DNA from: CAZSAT01 sp964604675
GTDB taxonomy: Bacteria > Myxococcota_A > UBA796 > CAJQPC01
DNA: 64,000 nucleotides
NCBI GenBank assembly: GCA_964604675.1
Contig: CAZSAT010000023.1
Coordinates: 9,843-73,842 of the forward strand
Direction: 5' to 3'
Below are positions 57,379 through 64,000 of the stretch, piece by piece. The stretch's first letter is position 1, and each line of letters starts with the position of its first letter. Position numbers and translations under genes: made by a program. The notes beneath the pieces were generated by a model. The model was not told where the DNA came from. It ran no database searches and worked only from the letters and a program-made list of their open reading frames with translations.

Positions 57379-58395
57379 TCAGTTGGACTCGCCGATGGGC
57401 GACCGGGCCGCGATCACCAGCTGACGGAGCTGTGCCGCGATCTCCGGGTCGTCGACCAGGCGCTGACGGGCCCGCTCCTTGCCGTTGCCGAGCTTTTCGT
57501 CGCCGAAGGCCAGCCAGCTGCCGGTCCGGGTGACCAGCCCCTGCGACTCCGCAAGCTCCAGCAGCTCCGCGGCGGCACAGATGCCCCGCCCGAACAAGAT
57601 GTCGAACTCGACGACCCGGAAGGGAGGAGCGAGCTTGTTCTTCACGACCTTCACGCGGGTACGGTTTCCGACCGCCTCGTCACCCGACTTCAGCGAACCG
57701 ATGCGCCGGATGTCGAGCCGCAACGACGTGTAGTACTTCAGCGCGTTTCCGCCCGTGGTGACCTCCCGCGGCCCGAAGGTGACGCCGACCTTGCTGCGGA
57801 GCTGGTTGATGAACAGCACGCAACACCGGGTCTTGGAGACGTGGCTCGTGAGCTTGCGCATTGCCTTGGACATCATCCGGGCCTGCAGGCCCACCTGCAG
57901 GTCGCCCATCTCACCCAGGAGTTCAGCCTCCGGCGTGAGCGCGGCCACGGAGTCGACGACGATGAGGTCCACGGCGCCGGACGTGACCAGCCCCTCGGTG
58001 ATCTCGAGGGCCTGTTCCCCGTTGTCGGGCTGGGAGACCAGGAGCTCCGACAGCTTCACCCCGATCTTGGAGGCGTAGTTGGCGTCGAGAGCGTGCTCGG
58101 CGTCCACGAACGCGGCGACACCACCTTGGGCCTGCACCGACGCGATCGCGTGGAGCGCGACCGTGGTCTTGCCCGACGCCTCGGGCCCGAAGACCTCGAC
58201 CATGCGCCCGCGAGGAAGGCCACCGATGCCGACCGCTTCGTCCAGACGGATGCAGCCGGTGGGGATGGCATCGTCCACGCAGGTGGGCATGCTGCCGTCC
58301 AGCCTCATGATGGCGCCGGCGCCGTACCGGGACTGGATCTGCTTGAAGGCCCGCTCGAGCTTCTCGGCCCGGGCTTCGTTGAGGGAGGGATTCAT
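57379..58395 (-). CDS. recA: Recombinase RecA
   Basis: 338 residues, usual RecA length. Walker A 'EVFGPEASGKTTVALHAIA', 'VAAFVDAEHALDANYA', Walker B 'VDLIVVDSVAALTPEAELLGEMGD' (in part), L2 'TTGGNALKYYTSLRLDIRR' and C-terminal domain are all standard. Start ATG 58395 with AGGAG. Overlaps the upstream small ORF stop (ATGA), an unusual recA context. Confidence 0.98.
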   Translation of the reverse strand: MNPSLNEARAEKLERAFKQIQSRYGAGAIMRLDGSMPTCVDDAIPTGCIRLDEAVGIGGLPRGRMVEVFGPEASGKTTVALHAIASVQAQGGVAAFVDAEHALDANYASKIGVKLSELLVSQPDNGEQALEITEGLVTSGAVDLIVVDSVAALTPEAELLGEMGDLQVGLQARMMSKAMRKLTSHVSKTRCCVLFINQLRSKVGVTFGPREVTTGGNALKYYTSLRLDIRRIGSLKSGDEAVGNRTRVKVVKNKLAPPFRVVEFDILFGRGICAAAELLELAESQGLVTRTGSWLAFGDEKLGNGKERARQRLVDDPEIAAQLRQLVIAARSPIGESN

Positions 58396-58634
58396 GGTGC
58401 TACTCCTGATGAGCCCACTGGCTCGTTGTGTGAAATGGATGCGAGCTGGAGCGGACAAGGCCGCAGCGGTCTGCGCGGGCGATGCCAGAGCAGGCGTTCG
58501 CCTTCCCGAGGCGTCTGTTCGAGGCAGCTCACCTTGACGACGACGGCGCGGTGCGGCGCGATCTCGACGCTGACGACGTGGTCGTCCACCTGGTCGACCA
58601 CCACCAGCCGAACCGCGAACAGGGCGGTCAACAC
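58392..58634 (-). CDS. Small DUF3006-like protein between comM and recA
   Basis: 80 residues. Start 'LTALFAVRLVVVDQVDDHVVSVEI' (in part) resembles the beta-strand-rich DUF3006 family ('VIDR..G..AVVL'). Overlaps comM (7 nt) and recA (ATGA), and is coding by third-position G/C for the first ~50 codons. Function of DUF3006 is unknown; the assignment is tentative. It would be co-translated with recA. Confidence 0.55.
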   Translation of the reverse strand: MLTALFAVRLVVVDQVDDHVVSVEIAPHRAVVVKVSCLEQTPREGERLLWHRPRRPLRPCPLQLASISHNEPVGSSGVAP

Positions 58635-60148
58635 AACGCCTCCTGAGCGACCTGGGGCCGGAAGCTCAGGGCCTCTGCCACGTGGCGCGTGTGGACCCGG
58701 GGCTCATCGTCGAGATCGGCGAGGGTCCGGGAGAGCTTCAACACGCGATCACAGCCGCGCCCGCTCAGCGCCAGTCGCTCGACTGCGTCACGAAGAACAC
58801 GACCCGCGCGAGCGCTCGTGCTCGCCAACGTCCGGATCTGAGGACCCGAGAGCTCGGCGTTGCTGCCAGGCAGCCCGTCGCCGGAGCGCGCTCGTTGGCG
58901 ACCGCGCGCCCGTTCGACACGCTCACGGACCGACGCACTGCACTCTGATCGCCCTCCTCCGATGAGCGTGTCGGCATCGACGTTGTCCACTGCGACGTGG
59001 AGGTCGATGCGGTCCATCAGAGGCCCGCTGAGGCGCGACAGGTACCGATCCCGATCGCGATCCGTGCAGCGACACGGCAGGCGTGGATGGCCCCAGTGCC
59101 CACACGGGCAGGGATTCGCCGCAGCGACGAGCGCGAACGACGCCGGGAAGACCACCGTGCCCGCCGCGCGCGCCAGCAGGATGCGGCGCGCCTCCAACGG
59201 AGCCCTCAGCTGCTCCAACACCCGACGCGAGAACTCGGGTACCTCGTCCAGAAACAGCACACCCCTGTGCGCGAGGCAGGCCTCGCCCGGACGCAGGCTC
59301 GCGCTCCCGATCAGCCCAGCGGAGCTGATCGAGTGATGGGGCGCGCGAAAGGGCCGGTCGGCGAGCAAGCCGACTCCAGGACGCAGGAGCCCGGCCACCG
59401 AATGGACCTGGGTGGCCTCGAGCGCCTCGCGGAAGTTCATGCGCGGCAGGATGGAGGGAAGTCGCGCTGCCAGCATGGTCTTGCCCATTCCTGGCGCGCC
59501 CACGAGCAGGAGGTTGTGACCCCCGGCTGCCGCGATCTCGAGCGCTCGCCGCGCCTGTTCCTGACCTCGGACGTCTGCGAGGTCAGCGCCCTCCGCGGCC
59601 TCTGCCGCCGCAAGGGGTGTGGCGACCTTCAGCTCGCCTTCCCCACGGGTCCAGGCGACGACCTCACCCAGGGTGTTCGCTCCCAGCACGCGAAGACCGG
59701 GCACCAACGCGGCTCGGCCGGCGCTGCGGGCCGGCACCACCAGCTCCTTGACCCCGCGACGCGCCGCCAGGATGGCCACTGCGAGCGACCCCGCCACCGG
59801 CCGGAGCTCGCCCTCCAGCCCAAGCTCGCCGAAGAACATCCGCTCGGACAGTGCGCAGGACGGCAGACCGTCAGCCGCAGCGAGCACGCCCAGAGCGATC
59901 GGCAGATCCAGCCCTGTTCCACGCTTTCGCACATCGGCGGGCGCCAGGTTCACCGTGACGCGGAGCTTGGGGTACTCGAGGCCGGAGGAGACAATCGCGC
60001 TGCGCACCCGTTCCGAGGCCTCGCGCACGCTGCTCGCCGGCAGTCCTACGATGACGGTCGCCGGCAGCCGTCGCACGGTGTCGACCTCGACCTCGACGAG
60101 GTGGGCATCGATGCCGAGCAGGGTGGCGGACAGGGACGTGCAGGCCAT
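58628..60148 (-). CDS. comM: YifB/ComM family AAA+ ATPase (Mg-chelatase-like)
   Basis: 506 residues. N-terminal LonC-type/ChlI domain (about 1-170) with 'DAHLVEVEVDTVRRLPATVIVGLP' (in part), then AAA+ with Walker A 'LLVGAPGMGKTMLAARLPSIL' (in part), Walker B 'RGVLFLDEVPEFSRRVLEQL' and the Cys-rich 'ANPCPCGHWGHPRLPCRCTDRD' (in part). ComM is a branch-migration helicase in natural transformation. SD GGAGGG before ATG 60148. First gene of comM-ORF-recA. Confidence 0.94.
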   Translation of the reverse strand: MACTSLSATLLGIDAHLVEVEVDTVRRLPATVIVGLPASSVREASERVRSAIVSSGLEYPKLRVTVNLAPADVRKRGTGLDLPIALGVLAAADGLPSCALSERMFFGELGLEGELRPVAGSLAVAILAARRGVKELVVPARSAGRAALVPGLRVLGANTLGEVVAWTRGEGELKVATPLAAAEAAEGADLADVRGQEQARRALEIAAAGGHNLLLVGAPGMGKTMLAARLPSILPRMNFREALEATQVHSVAGLLRPGVGLLADRPFRAPHHSISSAGLIGSASLRPGEACLAHRGVLFLDEVPEFSRRVLEQLRAPLEARRILLARAAGTVVFPASFALVAAANPCPCGHWGHPRLPCRCTDRDRDRYLSRLSGPLMDRIDLHVAVDNVDADTLIGGGRSECSASVRERVERARGRQRARSGDGLPGSNAELSGPQIRTLASTSARAGRVLRDAVERLALSGRGCDRVLKLSRTLADLDDEPRVHTRHVAEALSFRPQVAQEALC

Positions 60149-60372
60149 TGGGAGCCCTCCGGGGAAGGCTCCGAGGAGATTCAAGGCGCATGCCAGAAGC
60201 AAAGGTCACGCAACTGACTGAAATCACTTGAAGCTCGGGCCGGAGCGCTGTCGCGCGCCCGACACGCCACCACAGGACCTGGCGAGCGCTCGACAGCGCT
60301 GACGCGCGCCCAGGGTCCGACGCGACCACCAGCCTCAGCGTGTCTCCACCGGTCCCCGCCCAGGGCGCCTGG

Positions 60373-60930
60373 CTATTCGGCCCCTCTCAGGCGCACATAG
60401 CGGCCCGTTGCTGCGGTGCCGTCCGCGCTGCAGACGCGCACGAGGCGAGCTTCGACGTCCAGGCTCTGGCCGGCCGCCAAGGTGTCCGCCGGCAGGCCGT
60501 CGATGGCCACCCGCAGCATCCCTGTGGCACACCACACACGGTAGGGCCGAGCGGCGGCAGCGCGAGAGACCGTCTGCCACACGTCAGCCTGTGAGACAGC
60601 GATCACGCCGTCGTGTGTCGTCGCCTCGACGCCGCCCACACGCACCACCCGCACCCGGGCGGAGCTCGACCTCTCGTCGTCCTGGTGGGCCACGCGGAGC
60701 TCCGGACGCGGTGCCTCGGTGGTCGGGTCGTCGACGCCGCGCCCACCGTCGACCACATGAATGCGGGGGTCCCCAGCGCCACCCAGACCGAGCTCACCCA
60801 GCGCCGAACGGACCCCGTCCAGGAGGGCGGAGCGAGCGCCCTCATCTTCCAGCCGGAGCTCGTCGAGGGCACGCTCGACCTGGTCGAGCACCTCGTCGAC
60901 GCCGTCGGAGTCATCGGGCGGACCGGACAC
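60373..60930 (-). CDS. Hypothetical protein downstream of the OmpA lipoprotein
   Basis: 185 residues, not recognised. A coiled-coil-like acidic N-terminus (about 8-40, 'VLDQVERALDELRLEDEGARSALLDGV', in part), an acidic/Thr linker, then a beta-rich C-terminal half ('VRVVRVGGVEATTHDGVIAV', 'RVWCATGMLRVAIDG'). GTG start 2 nt after the OmpA stop, so the two are one operon. No signal peptide. Confidence 0.7.
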   Translation of the reverse strand: MSGPPDDSDGVDEVLDQVERALDELRLEDEGARSALLDGVRSALGELGLGGAGDPRIHVVDGGRGVDDPTTEAPRPELRVAHQDDERSSSARVRVVRVGGVEATTHDGVIAVSQADVWQTVSRAAAARPYRVWCATGMLRVAIDGLPADTLAAGQSLDVEARLVRVCSADGTAATGRYVRLRGAE

Positions 60931-60932
60931 GG

Positions 60933-61667
60933 CTACTTGCCCTTTCGGCCAGGCTTCTTCCCCTTGGGCTGGCCTGTGCGCGCGCGTCGCGGCGGCTTCT
61001 TCTCTTCGAGCTGTTGGTACCCAGGCAGCAGCGAATGATCGGGAACGAGCACGATCTCGATGCGCCGGTTCTGCGCCCGCCCGTCTGCGTCCGCGTTGCT
61101 CGCGACGGGGCTGTGTGCTCCAAACGACGCCGCGCTGAGCTGTTCCGGGCGCATGCCGTTGTCCACGAGGAAGCGGACCACCACGACGGCACGCGCCGCA
61201 CCCAGGTGCCAGTTGCTCGGAAACTCACGAGTGGAGATCGCCTCGTTGTCGGTGTGTCCTTCGACCTGGAAGTCCCGATCGGCTCGACGCTTCAGCACGG
61301 TGGCGATCTCGGCGAGGTGTGCCTGCCCATCCTTGGACAACGACGCGCTCCCCGAAGGGAAGAGCACCTCTGCGGCCATCGCGACCACCACGCGCCCGTC
61401 GCTCACGGTGACCTCCAGGATGCCCTTGTCGATCAGCGGCTGGAAGTCCTTGATGAGCTCCTGCAACACGGCGAGCCGCTTGGCCGCCATGGCCTCGAAG
61501 CGCTCGACCCTGGCCTCGAGGTCGGCGACCTCGGCTTCGCAGGACCCGAGTTCAGCGGCACACCGCTTCTCCAGGCCCGCGTACTGGGACTCCAGCTCGG
61601 CGTACGTGCTCTTCGACACGCAGCCGGCCGACAGGACGCAGATGGCGGCGACAAGGGTCGTTCTCAC
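60933..61667 (-). CDS. OmpA/MotB-type lipoprotein with coiled coil
   Basis: 244 residues. Signal with lipobox 'LSAGC', coiled-coil (about 25-80, 'LESQYAGLEKRCAAELGSCEAEV' in part), OmpA-like domain (about 90-210): 'VLFPSGSASLSKDGQAHLAEIA', 'VEGHTDNEAISTREFPSNWHLGAARA' (in part) and 'NRRIEIVLVP'. The basic tail 'PRRARTGQPKGKKPGRKGK' is 19 residues. Attaches the outer membrane to peptidoglycan. A hairpin (61667-61684) covers the ribosome-binding site. Confidence 0.9.
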   Translation of the reverse strand: MRTTLVAAICVLSAGCVSKSTYAELESQYAGLEKRCAAELGSCEAEVADLEARVERFEAMAAKRLAVLQELIKDFQPLIDKGILEVTVSDGRVVVAMAAEVLFPSGSASLSKDGQAHLAEIATVLKRRADRDFQVEGHTDNEAISTREFPSNWHLGAARAVVVVRFLVDNGMRPEQLSAASFGAHSPVASNADADGRAQNRRIEIVLVPDHSLLPGYQQLEEKKPPRRARTGQPKGKKPGRKGK

Positions 61668-61684
61668 GGGCTCCTCCGAGCCCG
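61667..61684 (-). promoter_or_regulatory. Hairpin over the ribosome-binding site and start of the OmpA gene
   Basis: Seven-bp stem CGGGCTC/GAGCCCG with a GGAG tetraloop, just at the GTG start; the Shine-Dalgarno core is the loop and the first start base is in the stem. It could tune translation. Confidence 0.4.
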
Positions 61685-61742
61685 GAAGCTACCACGCTGC
61701 CCCGACCCGCCGCCCGGGGTACGCTGGACGTCGAGGACGACG

Positions 61743-62285
61743 ATGTCGAAGGACGAGAGCCGTCGAGGCCAGGGACTCGCCGCCCGCCTGAGAGCTGGTC
61801 TGGACCAGCGTGAGCGTGCGGCGGCCGACGAGCGCGAAGCCGCGCGGCTGGCGCAGGCGCGTGCGAGCAAGGAGCGTGAAGCCGTGCTCGAGGATCTCGC
61901 GGCGTTCGGACGCGCCCTGGGCCACATCAGCGTTCGGCAGCGCAAGGATTCCCTGGAGCTCAGGCGCGGCGAGGCAGCCCTGCGCTTCGAACCGGTGGGC
62001 GACGCTGCTCAGATCCGGGTGACAGGAGACGGGCTCCGCGGCGACCACCTGCTCGACTGGGAGCCACGCCTCGACCGTTGGGTCCTCGTGCGCCGCCACC
62101 GGATGGGGCGCGAACAGCGTGAGCTGCTGTTCGACGCCGGTCTTGCGCGCTTGATGTCGCTGAGCTTCGGGCTGCAGGTAGCCGACATGGCCGAGCCGGT
62201 GCCTGTCGAGGTCGAACAGGGCGGCACCGAAGAGCCCTCCGCGTCGGCTGACACGGAGGGCTTCGGCTCCAAGCGCACGCTCTGA
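61743..62285 (+). CDS. Hypothetical protein with coiled coil
   Basis: 180 residues, no recognised family. N-terminal basic/Arg/Ala coiled-coil (about 12-50, 'RLRAGLDQRERAAADEREAARL' in part), then a mixed alpha/beta body ('ALRFEPVGDAAQIRV', 'LDRWVLVRRHRMGREQRELLFDAG', in part). ATG 61743 is preceded by GAGGA. Convergent with the LysM lipoprotein gene. Cytosolic; function unknown. Confidence 0.65.
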   Translation: MSKDESRRGQGLAARLRAGLDQRERAAADEREAARLAQARASKEREAVLEDLAAFGRALGHISVRQRKDSLELRRGEAALRFEPVGDAAQIRVTGDGLRGDHLLDWEPRLDRWVLVRRHRMGREQRELLFDAGLARLMSLSFGLQVADMAEPVPVEVEQGGTEEPSASADTEGFGSKRTL

Positions 62286-62291
62286 AGTCCG

Positions 62292-63044
62292 CTACGTGCC
62301 TTCCGAGCTCGAGCCCTCCTCGAAGCTCCCATCCGGCACCACAGCTGGCGCCACCTCGGACTCCGGCGCCCTTCCCGCCGACTCCCCGTCGACCTCCAGG
62401 ATCTCCTCGTCGACCGACGTGAGCGTCACGGTGTCCCCGAGCACCGGCAGGTGGATCACATCACCGATCCGCAGGCGGTCGAGGTCGACGCTGCTGTTGA
62501 AGGCAGACACGACCCACATCGGCAGCTCGCCATAGGCACGCGCAATGCCCCAGGCGGTCTCTCCCGTCCCGACCCTGTGCCCGTCCACGCCCACGAGCCC
62601 CCCACGCTTGCCCAGGTACCGCTCGAGGCGCGCATCCTGGTAGCTCGTGCGGCTACGTTCGAGGTCGACCACCTCCTCGGCGGTCAGGGGCAGGCGCAAG
62701 GTCTCGCCCGGGTAGAGGGTGCCCTGCACGGAGATGCCGTTGTACTCCGCGATGTCCTCGGCGTTCATCGGCGTCCAGCCAGCGAGGCGCACGAGGCTCT
62801 CCCCCGGCCGGACCTGGACTTCATGCCCTCCGCCTTCGGTCGCCGGCGCGTCGACACCCGGAAGCTCGGGCTCGGGCGCGAGGTCGCGCTCGACGGTTGC
62901 GGCAACGGGCCGCGCCTCCGGGGGCGGCAAGGCCTCCACCATCGAACGAGTGGGCTCGCTCTCGGGGGATGGCTCGACTTCGGCGAGCGGCGCCTCAGCG
63001 CAGGCGACGACGAAGAGGGACAAGATCAGGACGGTACGGCTCAT
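62292..63044 (-). CDS. Lipoprotein with two LysM domains
   Basis: 250 residues. 'LFVVACAE' lipobox, Pro/Glu-rich linker (25-80), LysM 1 (about 92-140, 'HEVQVRPGESLVRLAGW'), LysM 2 (about 170-220, 'HRVGTGETAWGIARAYGEL') and a short Glu/Ser-rich tail. Binds peptidoglycan from the outer membrane. ATG 63044 preferred. No catalytic domain. Confidence 0.88.
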   Translation of the reverse strand: MSRTVLILSLFVVACAEAPLAEVEPSPESEPTRSMVEALPPPEARPVAATVERDLAPEPELPGVDAPATEGGGHEVQVRPGESLVRLAGWTPMNAEDIAEYNGISVQGTLYPGETLRLPLTAEEVVDLERSRTSYQDARLERYLGKRGGLVGVDGHRVGTGETAWGIARAYGELPMWVVSAFNSSVDLDRLRIGDVIHLPVLGDTVTLTSVDEEILEVDGESAGRAPESEVAPAVVPDGSFEEGSSSEGT

Positions 63045-63215
63045 GTTGTTGCTCCACGTTTGGACCGCGAATGCGGACACCGACGAGCAGTTCACGTGGC
63101 GTGCCAACCACACTCCCCACGTCTTTTCAGCCCCTTAGGTGAGGCCGGTCCACAGGAAAGCCCCGCCCGTGCTGCTTCTGGTTGAAGCGGCGACGGCGAG
63201 GACAGATGGTGATGC

Positions 63216-63740
63216 TCAGCGACGTCTGGCGACCACCAGGCCTTCCTCTCGCTCCTCGAGGTGGAGCACCTCGAGCGGCGCGACCAGCCGCGCCAGCTCA
63301 CCAGGCGCGAGCCGGAAGGCCGGGTTCCGCGGCCCACCTGGCTGCCCCTGGAGGAAGGTCTGCACGGCGAGGATTCCCCCAGGTCGAAGCGCTGCACGAA
63401 GCGACGGGAACAGCGGTCTCTCGAGGAAGTGCACCACGAGCACTGCGTCGAACGATGCTGCCTGCGGTGGACGCTCGACGACGTCTCGCACTTCGCAGTG
63501 GACACCACCACCGCGCCGACGAAGCGCCGCGATGGCCGACTCGGCATAGTCCCAGGCGTGCACGACATAGCCACGCGAGGCCAGATCCAGCGCATTCGCT
63601 CCCAGCCCGCACGCGAGATCGAGGACCGTGCCTCCACTCGGTGCATGCCGTGCGAGCACCTCGACCACTCGAGCAGCAGCCGGCAGCGCTCCGGACCTCG
63701 ACCGGTACCGTTCGTCCCATCGGTGGCGTCGGGCATCCAT
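63216..63740 (-). CDS. SAM-dependent methyltransferase, small class I
   Basis: 174 residues. 'TVLDLACGLGANALDLASRG' is the SAM loop, 'VHAWDYAESAIAAL' the acidic ribose-binding strand and 'FDAVLVVHFLERPLF' motif IV. Looks like TehB/methyltransf_25 type enzymes. Substrate unknown. No neighbour on the same strand within reach. Confidence 0.85.
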   Translation of the reverse strand: MDARRHRWDERYRSRSGALPAAARVVEVLARHAPSGGTVLDLACGLGANALDLASRGYVVHAWDYAESAIAALRRRGGGVHCEVRDVVERPPQAASFDAVLVVHFLERPLFPSLRAALRPGGILAVQTFLQGQPGGPRNPAFRLAPGELARLVAPLEVLHLEEREEGLVVARRR

Positions 63741-64000
63741 CTGCGAAGCCTACCGTGACGCCTCGGCGGGTTGACTGGAGGACCGCCGAGTCATTCGGGT
63801 TCCGAGTGGCCACGCGTGCGACAACGGCGTGCCAGGGGCACGTCGAGCAGGCACGGGGTCGCTGGGGGCCCGACGGGCCGGCGAGGTCCGATCAACTCCG
63901 CGTCGAGGCACGGTACCGTCACGCCTCACGGCGTCAACGTTTCGGATGGGACACCCCGACGACGCGCGATCCAACGAAGAAGGCCGCTCGACCTCTTTCG

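Noticed and set aside
63741..64000. Basic 74-171-residue frames at the right edge
   Set aside because: Arg/Pro/Ser-rich shadow translations with no motif.

Overview
The window is GC-rich, gene-dense bacterial chromosome, and the best guess for its source is an uncultured or little-studied member of the Myxococcota (former Deltaproteobacteria). The clues are aspartate-rich lipoproteins of the 'DTGDT' style, calcium-binding DxDxDG / 'CDGxDNDC' repeats, a C-terminal MYXO-CTERM-like tail (Gly-Cys, hydrophobic helix, arginines) at 48936-51470, and an outer-membrane Pal/CpoB pair. There are many 1-nt (TGATG) and 4-nt (ATGA/GTGA) start-stop overlaps. Most of the window is core genome; I see no prophage, insertion sequence, CRISPR array or integron.

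Layout. 1-3990: periplasmic redox genes, namely a multicopper oxidase (cut by the window edge), a beta-propeller protein with a CDCC motif, a Rieske lipoprotein, a decayed lipoprotein gene and a two-haem c-type lipoprotein. 4040-7646: tRNA-Glu, tRNA-Lys, purA, a J-domain/TPR protein and xerC. 7722-11700: topA facing a small Smg/DUF494-like gene and a dprA broken by an in-frame TAG. 11749-19535: envelope genes (two-domain LysM protein, cupin, SPOR) downstream of the translation/transcription operon rimP-nusA-rnpM/L7Ae-infB-ylxP. 19646-21234: pal-cpoB. 21280-27616: membrane metzincin-type protease, GT87 glycosyltransferase, LarA-type nickel-pincer enzyme, processive GT2 and a TPR protein.

27623-43209 is the division and cell-wall (dcw) cluster, all on the minus strand: mraZ-rsmH-ftsL-ftsI-(91-codon ORF)-murE-murF-mraY-murD-ftsW-murC-murB-ddl, then a promoter gap and ftsQ-ftsZ. 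murG and ftsA, normally in this cluster, are absent from it, and murB is strongly divergent. The 364-bp gap between mraZ and smpB holds phased GGAG repeats (probable MraZ operator) and a dense GATC cluster.

43574-46906: smpB, a VKOR-DsbA fusion, prmA and rsmE. 46896-51470: three TadE/TadG-type pseudopilin genes and a large Ca-binding MYXO-CTERM lipoprotein. 51536-64000: ribA, an HU protein, a lipid kinase, two cyclic-nucleotide-binding proteins with an alpha/beta-hydrolase-fold protein lacking its nucleophilic serine, pyrC, the comM-small ORF-recA operon, an OmpA lipoprotein, a LysM lipoprotein and a small methyltransferase.

How the genes work together: peptidoglycan precursor synthesis (mur, ddl, mraY) and septation (fts) are made from one tightly coupled operon. 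Pal/CpoB, OmpA, SPOR and LysM proteins anchor the envelope to that wall. dprA, comM, recA, xerC and topA are DNA-processing genes, of which dprA looks broken. All functions are inferred from sequence motifs read by eye; no database search was possible.
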